DNA of 6,778 bases from an uncultured Paracoccaceae bacterium (GTDB lineage: Bacteria; Pseudomonadota; Alphaproteobacteria; Rhodobacterales; Rhodobacteraceae), in assembly GCA_938038825.1 (NCBI GenBank), contig CALHST010000169.1:1-6778 (forward strand), given 5' to 3'. The position numbers and the translations under genes were made by a program. Shown piece after piece: positions 1 through 5,374 of the stretch. The notes under the pieces were generated by a model, which was given only the letters and a program-made list of their open reading frames with translations, did not search any database and had not been told where the DNA came from. The number at the start of each line of letters is the position of its first letter. The first letter of the stretch is position 1.

Positions 1-203
1 GTTAAGGCATGCAACAAATGTGCTGCGCCCGACGGGTTAGCACCAAACAGGGCCTTCAAAGACGCCCCGGCCAGACCAACGGGGGCCAGCTTGGCGTATC
101 CAAAAAGCGGACTCAGCGCTTGGCCGAAAATGTCGAATGCAAGCGTTGCAAATGCGCCTGCTGTCAAAATGGTGATCGCGGATTGACGAAGAGTAGACTG
201 CAT
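1..203 (-). CDS. Small hydrophobic (membrane or exported) protein, N-terminal 67 residues only, function unknown
   Basis: The reading frame opens with ATG at 203 and stays open leftward to the window edge, so the C-terminus is missing. An AGGAGG Shine-Dalgarno sequence lies at 210-215, six bases before the ATG, which is about as good a start as this window offers. The visible protein begins MQSTLRQSAITILTAGAF and has a hydrophobic stretch at about residues 9-35, a Gly/Ala/Leu-rich second stretch at about 39-55, and a His/Leu-rich end at the edge (residues 60-67). It looks like a small integral inner-membrane protein, although the first segment could also be an export signal. It lies downstream of truB on the same strand, but the 177 bp spacer with palindromes suggests its own promoter. 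I do not recognise a named family. The frame and start are firm; the function is not. Confidence 0.75.
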   Translation of the reverse strand, partial: MQSTLRQSAITILTAGAFATLAFDIFGQALSPLFGYAKLAPVGLAGASLKALFGANPSGAAHLLHAL

Positions 204-254
204 GGGAAGCCTCCTGTGTTGCTGTTGAACACCATGTGGGGTATTCTGTCAGGA

Positions 255-310
255 AGGGGAATTACCCCTCACGCAACTGGGACGCGCTGTAGTAATTCCG
301 TAGGGGAATT
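255..310. promoter_or_regulatory. Cluster of GGAATTAC-type repeats, possible operator of the leftward membrane-protein gene
   Basis: A perfect inverted repeat AGGGG-AATTA-CCCCT occupies 255-269. Its core GGAATTAC (258-265) recurs inverted as GTAATTCC at 292-299, and AGGGGAATT recurs directly at 302-310. Three related half-sites in 56 bp, 52-107 bp upstream of the start codon at 203, is what a regulator-binding region would look like. I cannot assign a regulator, and no convincing -35/-10 pair was found. Confidence 0.4.
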
Positions 311-334
311 TGAAACAAACCTGCTGTTTTCGCT

Positions 335-353
335 GACATTTCAGTGAAATGTC
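335..353. repeat. Perfect 8-bp inverted repeat with 3-nt centre between truB and the leftward membrane-protein gene
   Basis: GACATTTC-AGT-GAAATGTC is a perfect dyad. It lies 28 bp past the truB stop and 132 bp upstream of the next start codon. It could form a hairpin that stabilises or ends the truB transcript, but no run of U follows on the minus strand and the stem is AT-rich, so it is a poor intrinsic terminator. A dimeric repressor site is equally possible. Confidence 0.45.
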
Positions 354-380
354 TGTTGCAGTGTTACAAAATCCGTCAAA

Positions 381-1301
381 TCAGTTTCCAGATTGCGGCA
401 GGTTGAACACCCGCACCGGGTGCAACTGCCCCGCTTTATACTGACCAACCGCAATAGGGTGCCCATCCAGCGCCGCCCAGCAGGTATCCCCGTATTCCAC
501 ATCTGACGCCAGAACCATGCCCGGATTGCCGTTGCGCAGCTTTACAGCGCCCTCCGGTGTGGTGTTCACGCGCGGCACGTCTGACAACCCGATTTCCATC
601 GGTTGAATGAACGCATCCAGTTCCGGCTGCCTTGCAAGTTTTTCGATCGTCTCAATGGAAACACCATCTTCGGCGTCAAACGGGCCGGACCAAGTGCGGC
701 GCAACACCACCACATGGGCAAAGCACCCCAGCGCGTCGCCAAGATCGCGCGCAATGGACCGCACGTAACCGCCTTTGCCACAGACCAGTTCCAGAACGCA
801 GGTATCTGCATCGGGGCGATCCACCAGGATCAGGCTTTCGACCCATAAAGGGCGCGCTGCCAATTCCATGGCTTCGCCTTCCCGTGCCTTTTTATAGGCA
901 CGCTCACCGTCCACCTTGACGGCTGAAAACTGTGGTGGGACCTGTTCAATATCCCCCACGAAACGTTGCAGAGCCTCTTTGATCTGATCATCCGAGGGAC
1001 GTTCGTCCGACGTGTTGATCACTTCGCCTTCCGCATCATCTGTATTGGTGGCTTGTCCAAACCGCACTGTGAACTCATACGCCTTCATGGCGTCGGTCAC
1101 ATAGGTCACCGTTTTGGTGGCCTCGCCCAAGGCAATCGCCAGAACACCGGTCGCTTCGGGATCCAGGGTGCCGGCATGGCCTGCCTTTTTCGCGTCCAAC
1201 GCCCACCGGACCTTGCTCACCACAGCGGTCGAGGTCCAGCCAGCAGGCTTGTCCACCAACAGCCAACCCGAAATGTCCCGACCTTTACGCTTGCGTCCCA
1301 T
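381..1301 (-). CDS. truB: tRNA pseudouridine(55) synthase TruB
   Basis: TruB converts U55 in the T-arm of tRNAs to pseudouridine in the cytoplasm and also assists tRNA folding. Visible family marks, numbered from the chosen ATG: the KPAGWTS segment near residue 18; the catalytic motif GHAGTLDPEATGVL with the nucleophile Asp at residue 47; YEFTVRFG; PPQFSAVKVDGERAY; and GKGGYVRSIARDLG, which carries the conserved Arg. A C-terminal region of about 60 residues resembles the TruB C-terminal/PUA-like domain. At 306 residues it has normal length. A GTG at 1308-1310 would add three residues, but GGAAGG at 1310-1315 overlaps that codon and sits eight bases before ATG 1301, so the ATG is preferred. 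It is the third gene of a leftward cluster with rbfA. The usual neighbour rpsO does not follow directly. Confidence 0.96.
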   Translation of the reverse strand: MGRKRKGRDISGWLLVDKPAGWTSTAVVSKVRWALDAKKAGHAGTLDPEATGVLAIALGEATKTVTYVTDAMKAYEFTVRFGQATNTDDAEGEVINTSDERPSDDQIKEALQRFVGDIEQVPPQFSAVKVDGERAYKKAREGEAMELAARPLWVESLILVDRPDADTCVLELVCGKGGYVRSIARDLGDALGCFAHVVVLRRTWSGPFDAEDGVSIETIEKLARQPELDAFIQPMEIGLSDVPRVNTTPEGAVKLRNGNPGMVLASDVEYGDTCWAALDGHPIAVGQYKAGQLHPVRVFNLPQSGN

Positions 1302-1309
1302 CTGCGACA

Positions 1310-1315
1310 CCTTCC
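1310..1315 (-). promoter_or_regulatory. Shine-Dalgarno sequence that decides the truB start
   Basis: GGAAGG on the minus strand, eight bases before ATG 1301. It overlaps the alternative GTG start at 1310 and so argues against that start. Confidence 0.6.
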
Positions 1316-1385
1316 AATTTGAACAAGATGGCGGGTTACTGCTGTTGGGCGATTACATCAACCGTTCAATGTGTATTCGGTGCAG

Positions 1386-2132
1386 TTATTGCGATGTGCT
1401 GATGGTGCCGATAATGGGGCCCATGGCAAATCCAATGTCCGAACGCCCCAATTGCGGGGCATGCAGGCGCGAGATGTTGCCATCAAAATATAGCGCATTG
1501 GGTGTTTGCAGCAAATCCCGAAACAGGCTGCCAAATTGATGAAAGGTCACCGGGCTATTGGAAATGGCAAACACAGCCGTTTTGCCATCTGCGTGGGTGC
1601 CAACCCCGTTGCGCACAAACCGTGATGTGCTGTCGACCAGAAACCGGGGGTGAAGCGCGCCGTCAATCACCAGCATAGGGCCGGACTGTGTGGCTGACCT
1701 GCAATCCGGTCCTTGGGCTTCGAAGCTGAGTGTCTCAAAGACATCCGCGCGCCCATCCCCCAAACACAGAACGCCATTTGGCAACAGGCCGAAATTGCCG
1801 GGCCCGGCAGAGGTGATTAATCGCTGAACTTGTGTGCCGTCTTCTATATACAATCCCACGGGAGCGCGGTCAGAATGATACATCCCAGCGTTCATTCCAA
1901 AGCTCAGCCGCTTTCCGTCATCCGCCAAGGCATCGTCGATCAGGCTGAAATGGCCAAAGACCCGCCCGTCTTCGCGCTGCAAAAACAAAGTCAGCGCATC
2001 TGTGTTCAGATCCACCGTGCAAATTGTATAGGGGGAGTCTTGATATGTGATGTCTTCGCATAGGGGGACCGATTGACCTGCAAACGGCCAAAGTGCCGCT
2101 GCCAGTCCAAACGCCGCCCAAAGCGACTTCAT
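1386..2132 (-). CDS. Exported phosphodiester glycosidase-domain (NAGPA/DUF2233-like) protein
   Basis: The 248-residue product starts with a signal peptide (MKSLWAAFGLAAALWPFAG, cleavage near residue 20-25), so it should act in the periplasm or outside. The mature part matches the general pattern of the phosphodiester glycosidase family (NAGPA, formerly DUF2233): FGMNAGMY at about 78-85, GNFGLLPNGVL at 112-122, a QSGPMLV segment at 149-155, RNGVGTHADGKTAVFAIS at 174-191, and NALYFDGNISRL at 212-223, which corresponds to the family's DGG-containing active-site region. The human founding member removes GlcNAc from a phosphodiester; bacterial substrates are mostly unknown, so the reaction here is inferred only at family level. 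The ATG overlaps the rbfA stop as ATGA, indicating translational coupling. Four cysteines (25, 38, 123, 144) could form disulfides after export. Confidence 0.85.
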   Translation of the reverse strand: MKSLWAAFGLAAALWPFAGQSVPLCEDITYQDSPYTICTVDLNTDALTLFLQREDGRVFGHFSLIDDALADDGKRLSFGMNAGMYHSDRAPVGLYIEDGTQVQRLITSAGPGNFGLLPNGVLCLGDGRADVFETLSFEAQGPDCRSATQSGPMLVIDGALHPRFLVDSTSRFVRNGVGTHADGKTAVFAISNSPVTFHQFGSLFRDLLQTPNALYFDGNISRLHAPQLGRSDIGFAMGPIIGTISTSQ

Positions 2133-2533
2133 CCGTCTAAGTCCCGCCGCACCGCATCCTGCGAAAACATGGCGCGGGTTTCGTCCATCCGATCAAAAAC
2201 CTCGTCCAGCCGGAACCGCAGGTCAGGCGCATATTTCAGGCCCAGCTTTTTGCCGACAATACGGCGCAGCTCGGCCTTGTTGCGTGCGAGCAATCCAATG
2301 GCCTCATCCTGTGCCCCGCCACCCAGTGGCATCACATACGCTGTGGCGATCCTAAGATCCGGGGATGTGCGGACTTCGCTCACAGTTATCGACAGCCGAT
2401 TGAGCTCGGGGTCGTGAATGTCGCCCTGCGCCAATACCTGCGCCAGCGACCGCCGGACCAATTCGCCGACTCGCAATTGACGTTGGGACGGGCCGGACCC
2501 GTCATGAAATTTGTTCTTGCCCATATCTGTCAT
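2129..2533 (-). CDS. rbfA: 30S ribosome-binding factor RbfA
   Basis: RbfA is a small KH-fold protein that binds immature 30S subunits, is needed for late 16S rRNA processing, and acts in cold adaptation in bacteria studied so far. The 134-residue product shows the family layout: a basic start with SQRQLRVGELVRRSLAQVL, the strand-rich centre ITVSEVRTSPDLRIATAYVMPLG, and a C-terminal helix-strand part with RRIVGKKLGLKYAPDLRFRLDE. Length is typical for an alphaproteobacterium. ATG 2533 has AGAGG nine bases upstream; a second ATG three codons later (2524) cannot be excluded. It is the first gene of the leftward cluster, overlaps the next gene by four bases, and is divergent from dapB across only 66 bp, so the two genes probably have closely packed or overlapping promoters. 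Confidence 0.95.
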   Translation of the reverse strand: MTDMGKNKFHDGSGPSQRQLRVGELVRRSLAQVLAQGDIHDPELNRLSITVSEVRTSPDLRIATAYVMPLGGGAQDEAIGLLARNKAELRRIVGKKLGLKYAPDLRFRLDEVFDRMDETRAMFSQDAVRRDLDG

Positions 2534-2550
2534 CTACGCTTGCCTCTGCA

Positions 2551-2574
2551 CTTTGCCAAGCGCTATGGGCAAAG
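2551..2574. repeat. 7-bp inverted repeat between the divergent rbfA and dapB starts
   Basis: CTTTGCC (2551-2557) and GGCAAAG (2568-2574) form a perfect dyad with a 10-nt spacer, placed almost centrally in the 66 bp between the two start codons. The position would suit an operator acting on both genes, but 7-bp arms can arise by chance, and no clear promoter hexamers were seen beside it. Confidence 0.3.
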
Positions 2575-2599
2575 GAACGCGCAAAATAGAGGTGCTGAC

Positions 2600-3415
2600 A
2601 TGGCGGATCAAACAGGGATGGTTGTCACAGGGGTGTCTGGACGTATGGGCCAGATGCTGGTGCAAACGATTGCAGGATCTGACGCGGCCAAACTTGTGGG
2701 GGCCATCGAACGGACCGGGCACCCTTGGGTTGGACAAGACTTGGGAATTGCCATGGGCGGGACCGCTTCGGGCATTATTGTGACTGATGATCCCCGTGTT
2801 GCCCTCAAAGATGCGCAGGCTGTCATCGACTTTACAGCACCTGCGGCAACAATTGCCTTTTCCAAGGCCGCGGCAGAGTACGGCGTGGCCCATGTGATTG
2901 GCACCACCGGCATGACAGACGCAGAAATTGCAGACCTGGCCCCTGCTGCCGGATCATCTGCCCAAGTGCGCGCCGGGAATATGAGCCTTGGCGTTAACCT
3001 GTTGGTGCAGCTGACGAAACAAGTGGCCGCTGCCTTGGACGAAGATTTCGACATCGAAGTGATCGAAGCCCACCACAACCAAAAGGTCGACGCCCCATCC
3101 GGTACGGCACTTATGCTGGGCGAAGCCGCCGCCGAAGGCCGTGGCGTTGCGCTGAATGACACCCGCGACAGTGGCCGCGACGGCCTGACCGGGGCCCGCA
3201 AACGCGGTGACATTGGGTTTTCTGCCATCCGTGGGGGGGACATCGTGGGCGAACATGACGTGCTGTTCGCCGCTCCGGGGGAGCGGATTGTTCTGCGCCA
3301 TCTGGCCTCTGACCGGGGTATCTTTGCCCGCGGTGCCGTCAAAGCCGCCCTTTGGGCGCAAGGCAAAGCACCGGGCCAATATGACATGATGGATGTGCTG
3401 GGGCTTGGCAAATAA
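2600..3415 (+). CDS. dapB: 4-hydroxy-tetrahydrodipicolinate reductase DapB
   Basis: DapB reduces 4-hydroxy-tetrahydrodipicolinate with NAD(P)H in the diaminopimelate/lysine pathway, which feeds peptidoglycan and protein synthesis in the cytoplasm. The product has 271 residues, the usual length. An N-terminal Rossmann nucleotide-binding loop GVSGRMG is at 11-17, the IGTTGM segment at 100-105, and the active-site signature EAHHNQKVDAPSGTA at 156-170 with catalytic His158/His159 and Lys162. The C-terminal RIVLRHLASDRGIFARGAV segment is also typical. The frame is open further upstream to 2414, but that part runs antisense through rbfA; ATG 2600 has AGAGG at 2588-2592, seven bases before it, and starts at the expected place for the family. 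It is divergent from rbfA. The downstream gene starts 105 bp later on the same strand and may or may not be co-transcribed. Confidence 0.97.
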   Translation: MADQTGMVVTGVSGRMGQMLVQTIAGSDAAKLVGAIERTGHPWVGQDLGIAMGGTASGIIVTDDPRVALKDAQAVIDFTAPAATIAFSKAAAEYGVAHVIGTTGMTDAEIADLAPAAGSSAQVRAGNMSLGVNLLVQLTKQVAAALDEDFDIEVIEAHHNQKVDAPSGTALMLGEAAAEGRGVALNDTRDSGRDGLTGARKRGDIGFSAIRGGDIVGEHDVLFAAPGERIVLRHLASDRGIFARGAVKAALWAQGKAPGQYDMMDVLGLGK

Positions 3416-3520
3416 CGCCCCGTCCGGCCCATAGCGGCACGAAATTTCAATAAAGAGTGATCCGACTTTCCACGGCCTGCGTATCCCTTGTTGATATCTG
3501 TTCTGCTGTACGAGGCCGCA

Positions 3521-3880
3521 ATGTTCTTCAATCTCCTGACCGCTGGTGCCATCGCGCTGGGCGTTACTGTTTCAGCCGCGCATGCGGACTTTTTGAAGAT
3601 CGAAAACGAAGCCGAATTCATGCAGCTCATGTCCGGCAAGAAACTGACCCGCCCCTTGGTCGAGCTGGAAGTCAAACAAGACGGCCGTATCCATGGCAAA
3701 GGCGTACGCTGGGAAGTCACCGGCAGTTGGAGCTGGCAAAACGGCTATTTCTGCCGCGATCTCTTCTGGGGAGGCGACGAGTTAGGCTACAATTGCCAAG
3801 AAGTCCGCGTCGAAGAAAACCGGGTGCGCTTTACCTCGGACAAAGGCAACGGACAGTCCGCCGTGTTTCGCCTCAAATAA
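3521..3880 (+). CDS. Small exported protein of unknown function (119 aa)
   Basis: The protein starts MFFNLLTAGAIALGVTVSAAHA and has an AxA-type signal-peptidase site after residue 22, leaving a periplasmic protein of about 97 residues. The mature part contains TRPLVELEV (43-51), a glycine/tryptophan-rich centre with GVRWEVTGSWSWQNGYFCRD (61-80), LGYNCQEV (88-95) and a C-terminal RVRFTSDKG stretch. This reads like a small beta-rich fold with two cysteines (78 and 92) that may form a disulfide. ATG 3521 is preferred over the in-frame TTG at 3488 because GAGG lies at 3512-3515, five bases upstream, and the signal peptide then begins properly. I believe related small proteins occur in many Rhodobacterales, sometimes carrying names borrowed from a neighbouring dapB; nothing here resembles a reductase. 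The stop directly abuts the stop of the convergent lipoprotein gene. Confidence 0.82.
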   Translation: MFFNLLTAGAIALGVTVSAAHADFLKIENEAEFMQLMSGKKLTRPLVELEVKQDGRIHGKGVRWEVTGSWSWQNGYFCRDLFWGGDELGYNCQEVRVEENRVRFTSDKGNGQSAVFRLK

Positions 3881-4648
3881 TCAGCTGCCCCGGCATTGCT
3901 GGGCGGCACTTTGACCAAAGGCTTTCCACGCAGTCCAAAACGCCTCATCCGCGCTTTTGTCTGACTGACGCGCATCCTGAACGCCCTGCTGATTGTTGAA
4001 ATACCCCGCACCCCGTCGTTGCTGCGCATTCGTCAATCCGCGATCCGCCACCCATTGCACACATCCACACCGCCGACTTGTGGCCTCTTTGCGCCCCGCG
4101 CTGCGGCAGGCTGCATAAATCGGGCCGCGCGCAAATCGTCGCCCGGCTGTGGGCGCCCGCGTCGGGGCGGTTGCCGCAGCAGCAGACGCCGACGCTTGGA
4201 TGACTTGGGGCGCTGACCGGGCCGGTGCCCCAACCCGTGGGGCGGTCTTTGGCTTCAACGACACAACAGGCGCCTGCACCGTGGGATTGAACACCGCAGG
4301 CACCGCCAAAGCCGGTGTCACAACCGCCGCCTGCGTGACAATTGCGGGCTGCGCCGAAACAGGAACAGCACCGGGCGTGATGGCAATCGGCTCTGTTAAT
4401 ACCGCAGGGGCTGGCCGGGTCAGGGGTGTCGCAGCCGCCGCAGGAACCGCCTCGCCGGGCAACACACCCTGCGTCACAGGCGTAGGCGCTGCAATCCCCG
4501 CAACACCGGGCGTCGCACCGGGGGTCACTGGCACAAAGACAGGGGCCTCCGTTTGTGCCCTGGCCGAGGAATACAATGACCCGCGCCCGCCGTTACCACA
4601 GGCCGACACCAACGCCACAGCGACCAATAAAAAACCCATTCGAATCAT
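3881..4648 (-). CDS. Lipoprotein with Ala/Pro/Val-rich linker and cysteine-containing C-terminal domain
   Basis: A short lipoprotein signal (MIRMGFLLVAVALVSAC) with lipobox VSAC puts the lipidated cysteine at residue 17. Residues about 31-165 are low-complexity Ala/Pro/Val/Thr with loose repeats of the TPGA/TPGV type, presumably a flexible spacer reaching across the periplasm. The C-terminal 80 residues look like the folded part: ARGPIYAAC, RRCGCVQWVADRGLTNAQQRR, GYFNNQQGVQDARQSD, and a final FWTAWKAFG...QC, with four cysteines (181, 194, 196, 252) suited to two disulfides. Short Rhodobacterales proteins with this C-terminal pattern exist, to my recollection often named 'arginine transporter' without support; the domain does not look like a transporter. 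ATG 4648 is followed by a second ATG at 4639, and the start is not settled by a clear ribosome site. It is convergent with the small exported protein, with no spacer. Confidence 0.83.
   Translation of the reverse strand: MIRMGFLLVAVALVSACGNGGRGSLYSSARAQTEAPVFVPVTPGATPGVAGIAAPTPVTQGVLPGEAVPAAAATPLTRPAPAVLTEPIAITPGAVPVSAQPAIVTQAAVVTPALAVPAVFNPTVQAPVVSLKPKTAPRVGAPARSAPQVIQASASAAAATAPTRAPTAGRRFARGPIYAACRSAGRKEATSRRCGCVQWVADRGLTNAQQRRGAGYFNNQQGVQDARQSDKSADEAFWTAWKAFGQSAAQQCRGS
3884..3907 (+). terminator. Weak GC-rich hairpin at the convergent gene ends
   Basis: GCTGCCC (3884-3890) can pair with GGGCGGC (3901-3907), with one G-U pair and a 10-nt loop, just after the stop of the rightward gene. It lies inside the 3' end of the convergent lipoprotein gene and lacks a U run, so it is a weak terminator candidate at best. 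Confidence 0.2.
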
Positions 4649-4764
4649 GACCTACCCGTTCCACAAAATCCTGGACGCCGGTTTTTTTGGGTGGCGTTCC
4701 ATCTGCTCGTTTTAGGGGAGTATGCCTGAACTCACTGGATCGAGCAATTCACGTCTTTGCGCGA

Positions 4765-4944
4765 CTAACGCATCGCCTCTTCCAACTCGGGACGCTCCTT
4801 TGCAACCTGTAACATAATCACCCAATACACATCCCGCGCCGACATCGGTTCCGACAAGGACGCCCCCGGCGCACGTCCCCGATGCGCGTCTGTTTTGCAA
4901 CCCGAGGACATAGCTAGATCGTCATGAGAACCGGCATGGATCAT
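4765..4944 (-). CDS. Probable small protein, 59 aa, unknown function
   Basis: ATG 4944 has GGAG at 4952-4955 with a seven-base gap, a good ribosome site. The C-terminal half, MSARDVYWVIMLQVAKERPE followed by LEEAMR, is an amphipathic, charged stretch that reads like real protein, and its codons use G/C-ending triplets like the neighbouring genes. The first half, rich in Gly, Ser, His and Arg, is less convincing; translation could also begin at the internal ATG before SARDVYW, giving 26 residues. There is no signal peptide or membrane segment. The frame is open further upstream to 4977, but no ribosome site supports that. The alternative overlapping frame at 4712-4900 is low in protein character. 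It is a leftward gene, 116 bp upstream of the lipoprotein start. I do not recognise the family. Confidence 0.5.
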   Translation of the reverse strand: MIHAGSHDDLAMSSGCKTDAHRGRAPGASLSEPMSARDVYWVIMLQVAKERPELEEAMR

Positions 4945-5076
4945 GTGACTTCTCCGAAACAGTGTGAGTGGTGCCAAATCTGAATTTCACGTTAAGGTGA
5001 GCGGCCACCCGCCGGTACCCGCGATTTTGGGGGAGTTGACGAAAAGTTAATTCAGCGCACGCAAGAGAATCAAAGA

Positions 5077-5114
5077 TTAACGAAGCGTAAACATAAGGTT
5101 AAAGGATTCTTAAC
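5077..5114. promoter_or_regulatory. Two tandem CtrA-like binding sites
   Basis: TTAA-N7-TTAA followed by C lies at 5099-5114 and matches the alphaproteobacterial CtrA pattern exactly; with its flanking G at 5098 it is also a GTTAA/TTAAC dyad. A second copy one helical turn or two away, TTAA-N7-TAAAC at 5077-5092, has one mismatch. The spacing between copies is 22 bp. The nearest gene that could respond is the small leftward gene at 4944, about 130-170 bp away, or an unknown rightward transcript through the hairpin element. CtrA control is inferred from the motif alone. Confidence 0.4.
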
Positions 5115-5165
5115 TCTGGGAGCGTCACCTCGCTGGCTGATCGCCGAACTTTGTCGTTTGCCCTA

Positions 5166-5297
5166 GTCGGCACCGCCGACCAGCCCCCGACCCAGCGCTT
5201 GCTTGCAAGCGCAAGGTTGGCAACACAGTGCTTGCACTGTGTGAGAAACCCTCCCCACGGGAGGGGGCTTCACCCCCACCCAGGGTCAGGGCTGGTC
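5166..5297. repeat. Multi-branched palindromic element (outer stem enclosing three hairpins)
   Basis: The outer stem is formed by GACCAGCCC (5178-5186) with GGGCTGGTC (5289-5297), then GACCC (5189-5193) with GGGTC (5283-5287), with a CC/A internal loop between them. Inside are three near-perfect dyads: GCGCTTGC/GCAAGCGC (5195-5212), ACACAGTGC/GCACTGTGT (5223-5242) and CCCTCCC/GGGAGGG (5249-5265). An alternative GGGGG/CCCCC pair (5263-5277) competes with the last. A flanking hairpin GTCGGC/GCCGAC (5166-5180) overlaps the outer stem by three bases. The fold works as RNA on either strand or as a DNA cruciform. It may be a repetitive extragenic palindrome unit or a structured RNA; only one copy lies in the window. 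Confidence 0.7.
5243..5265 (-). terminator. Possible intrinsic terminator of the leftward unknown gene
   Basis: Read on the minus strand, the CCCTCCC/GGGAGGG stem with a three-base loop is followed by TTTCTC, a GC-rich hairpin with a short U-containing tail, about 110 bp after the stop codon of the unknown gene. It is part of the multi-hairpin element. The tail is short, so termination is only plausible. Confidence 0.35.
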
Positions 5298-5374
5298 TCA
5301 GTGTTTCAGAAATGATGTCGCAGATTTGTGCGTTGTAATTTCACAGGGCCATTCCGCAATTAAAAGCTTCACCA

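Larger units (their letters stand above)
4945..5374. other. 430-bp stretch without a clear gene
   Basis: No reading frame here has protein-like character. The left half (about 5036-5114) is AT-rich and contains repeated TTAA motifs listed separately as CtrA-like sites. The right half (5166-5297) is the multi-hairpin element. The remainder, 5298-5374, is an unremarkable AT-leaning spacer after the stop codon of the leftward unknown gene. No tRNA or known riboswitch was recognised. The stretch could contain the promoter of the small leftward gene at 4944 or a non-coding RNA. Confidence 0.6.

Noticed and set aside
9..347. Rightward 112-codon frame at the left edge
   Set aside because: It is opposite the leftward membrane-protein gene and runs through its control region; the cysteine/arginine-rich product has no protein-like pattern or ribosome site.
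2414..2599. Upstream extension of dapB by 62 codons
   Set aside because: It runs antisense through rbfA, lacks family similarity, and ATG 2600 has a good ribosome site just before the Rossmann motif.
3488..3520. TTG start giving an 11-residue longer small exported protein
   Set aside because: No ribosome site precedes it, and ATG 3521 has GAGG at the right distance and starts a normal signal peptide.
2608..3720. Long open frame of 370 codons on the minus strand opposite dapB
   Set aside because: It is antisense to a gene with full DapB motifs; its product is Ser/Pro/Ala/Arg-rich in the way typical of shadow frames in GC-rich DNA.
4673..4700. T7 run beside GGACGCC as an intrinsic terminator
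   Set aside because: The T run lies in the loop between GGACGCC and GGCGTTCC, not after the stem, so it does not have terminator geometry on either strand.
4149..4715. Rightward 188-codon frame rich in Ala, Gly and Thr opposite the lipoprotein
   Set aside because: It is the complement of the low-complexity lipoprotein linker; no ribosome site or export signal, and the opposite strand has a proper lipobox and a folded domain.
5166..5297. tRNA or CRISPR array as an explanation for the hairpin cluster
   Set aside because: No T-loop GTTCRA-type sequence, no anticodon arm layout and no CCA end; the dyads differ in sequence and are not regularly spaced direct repeats.
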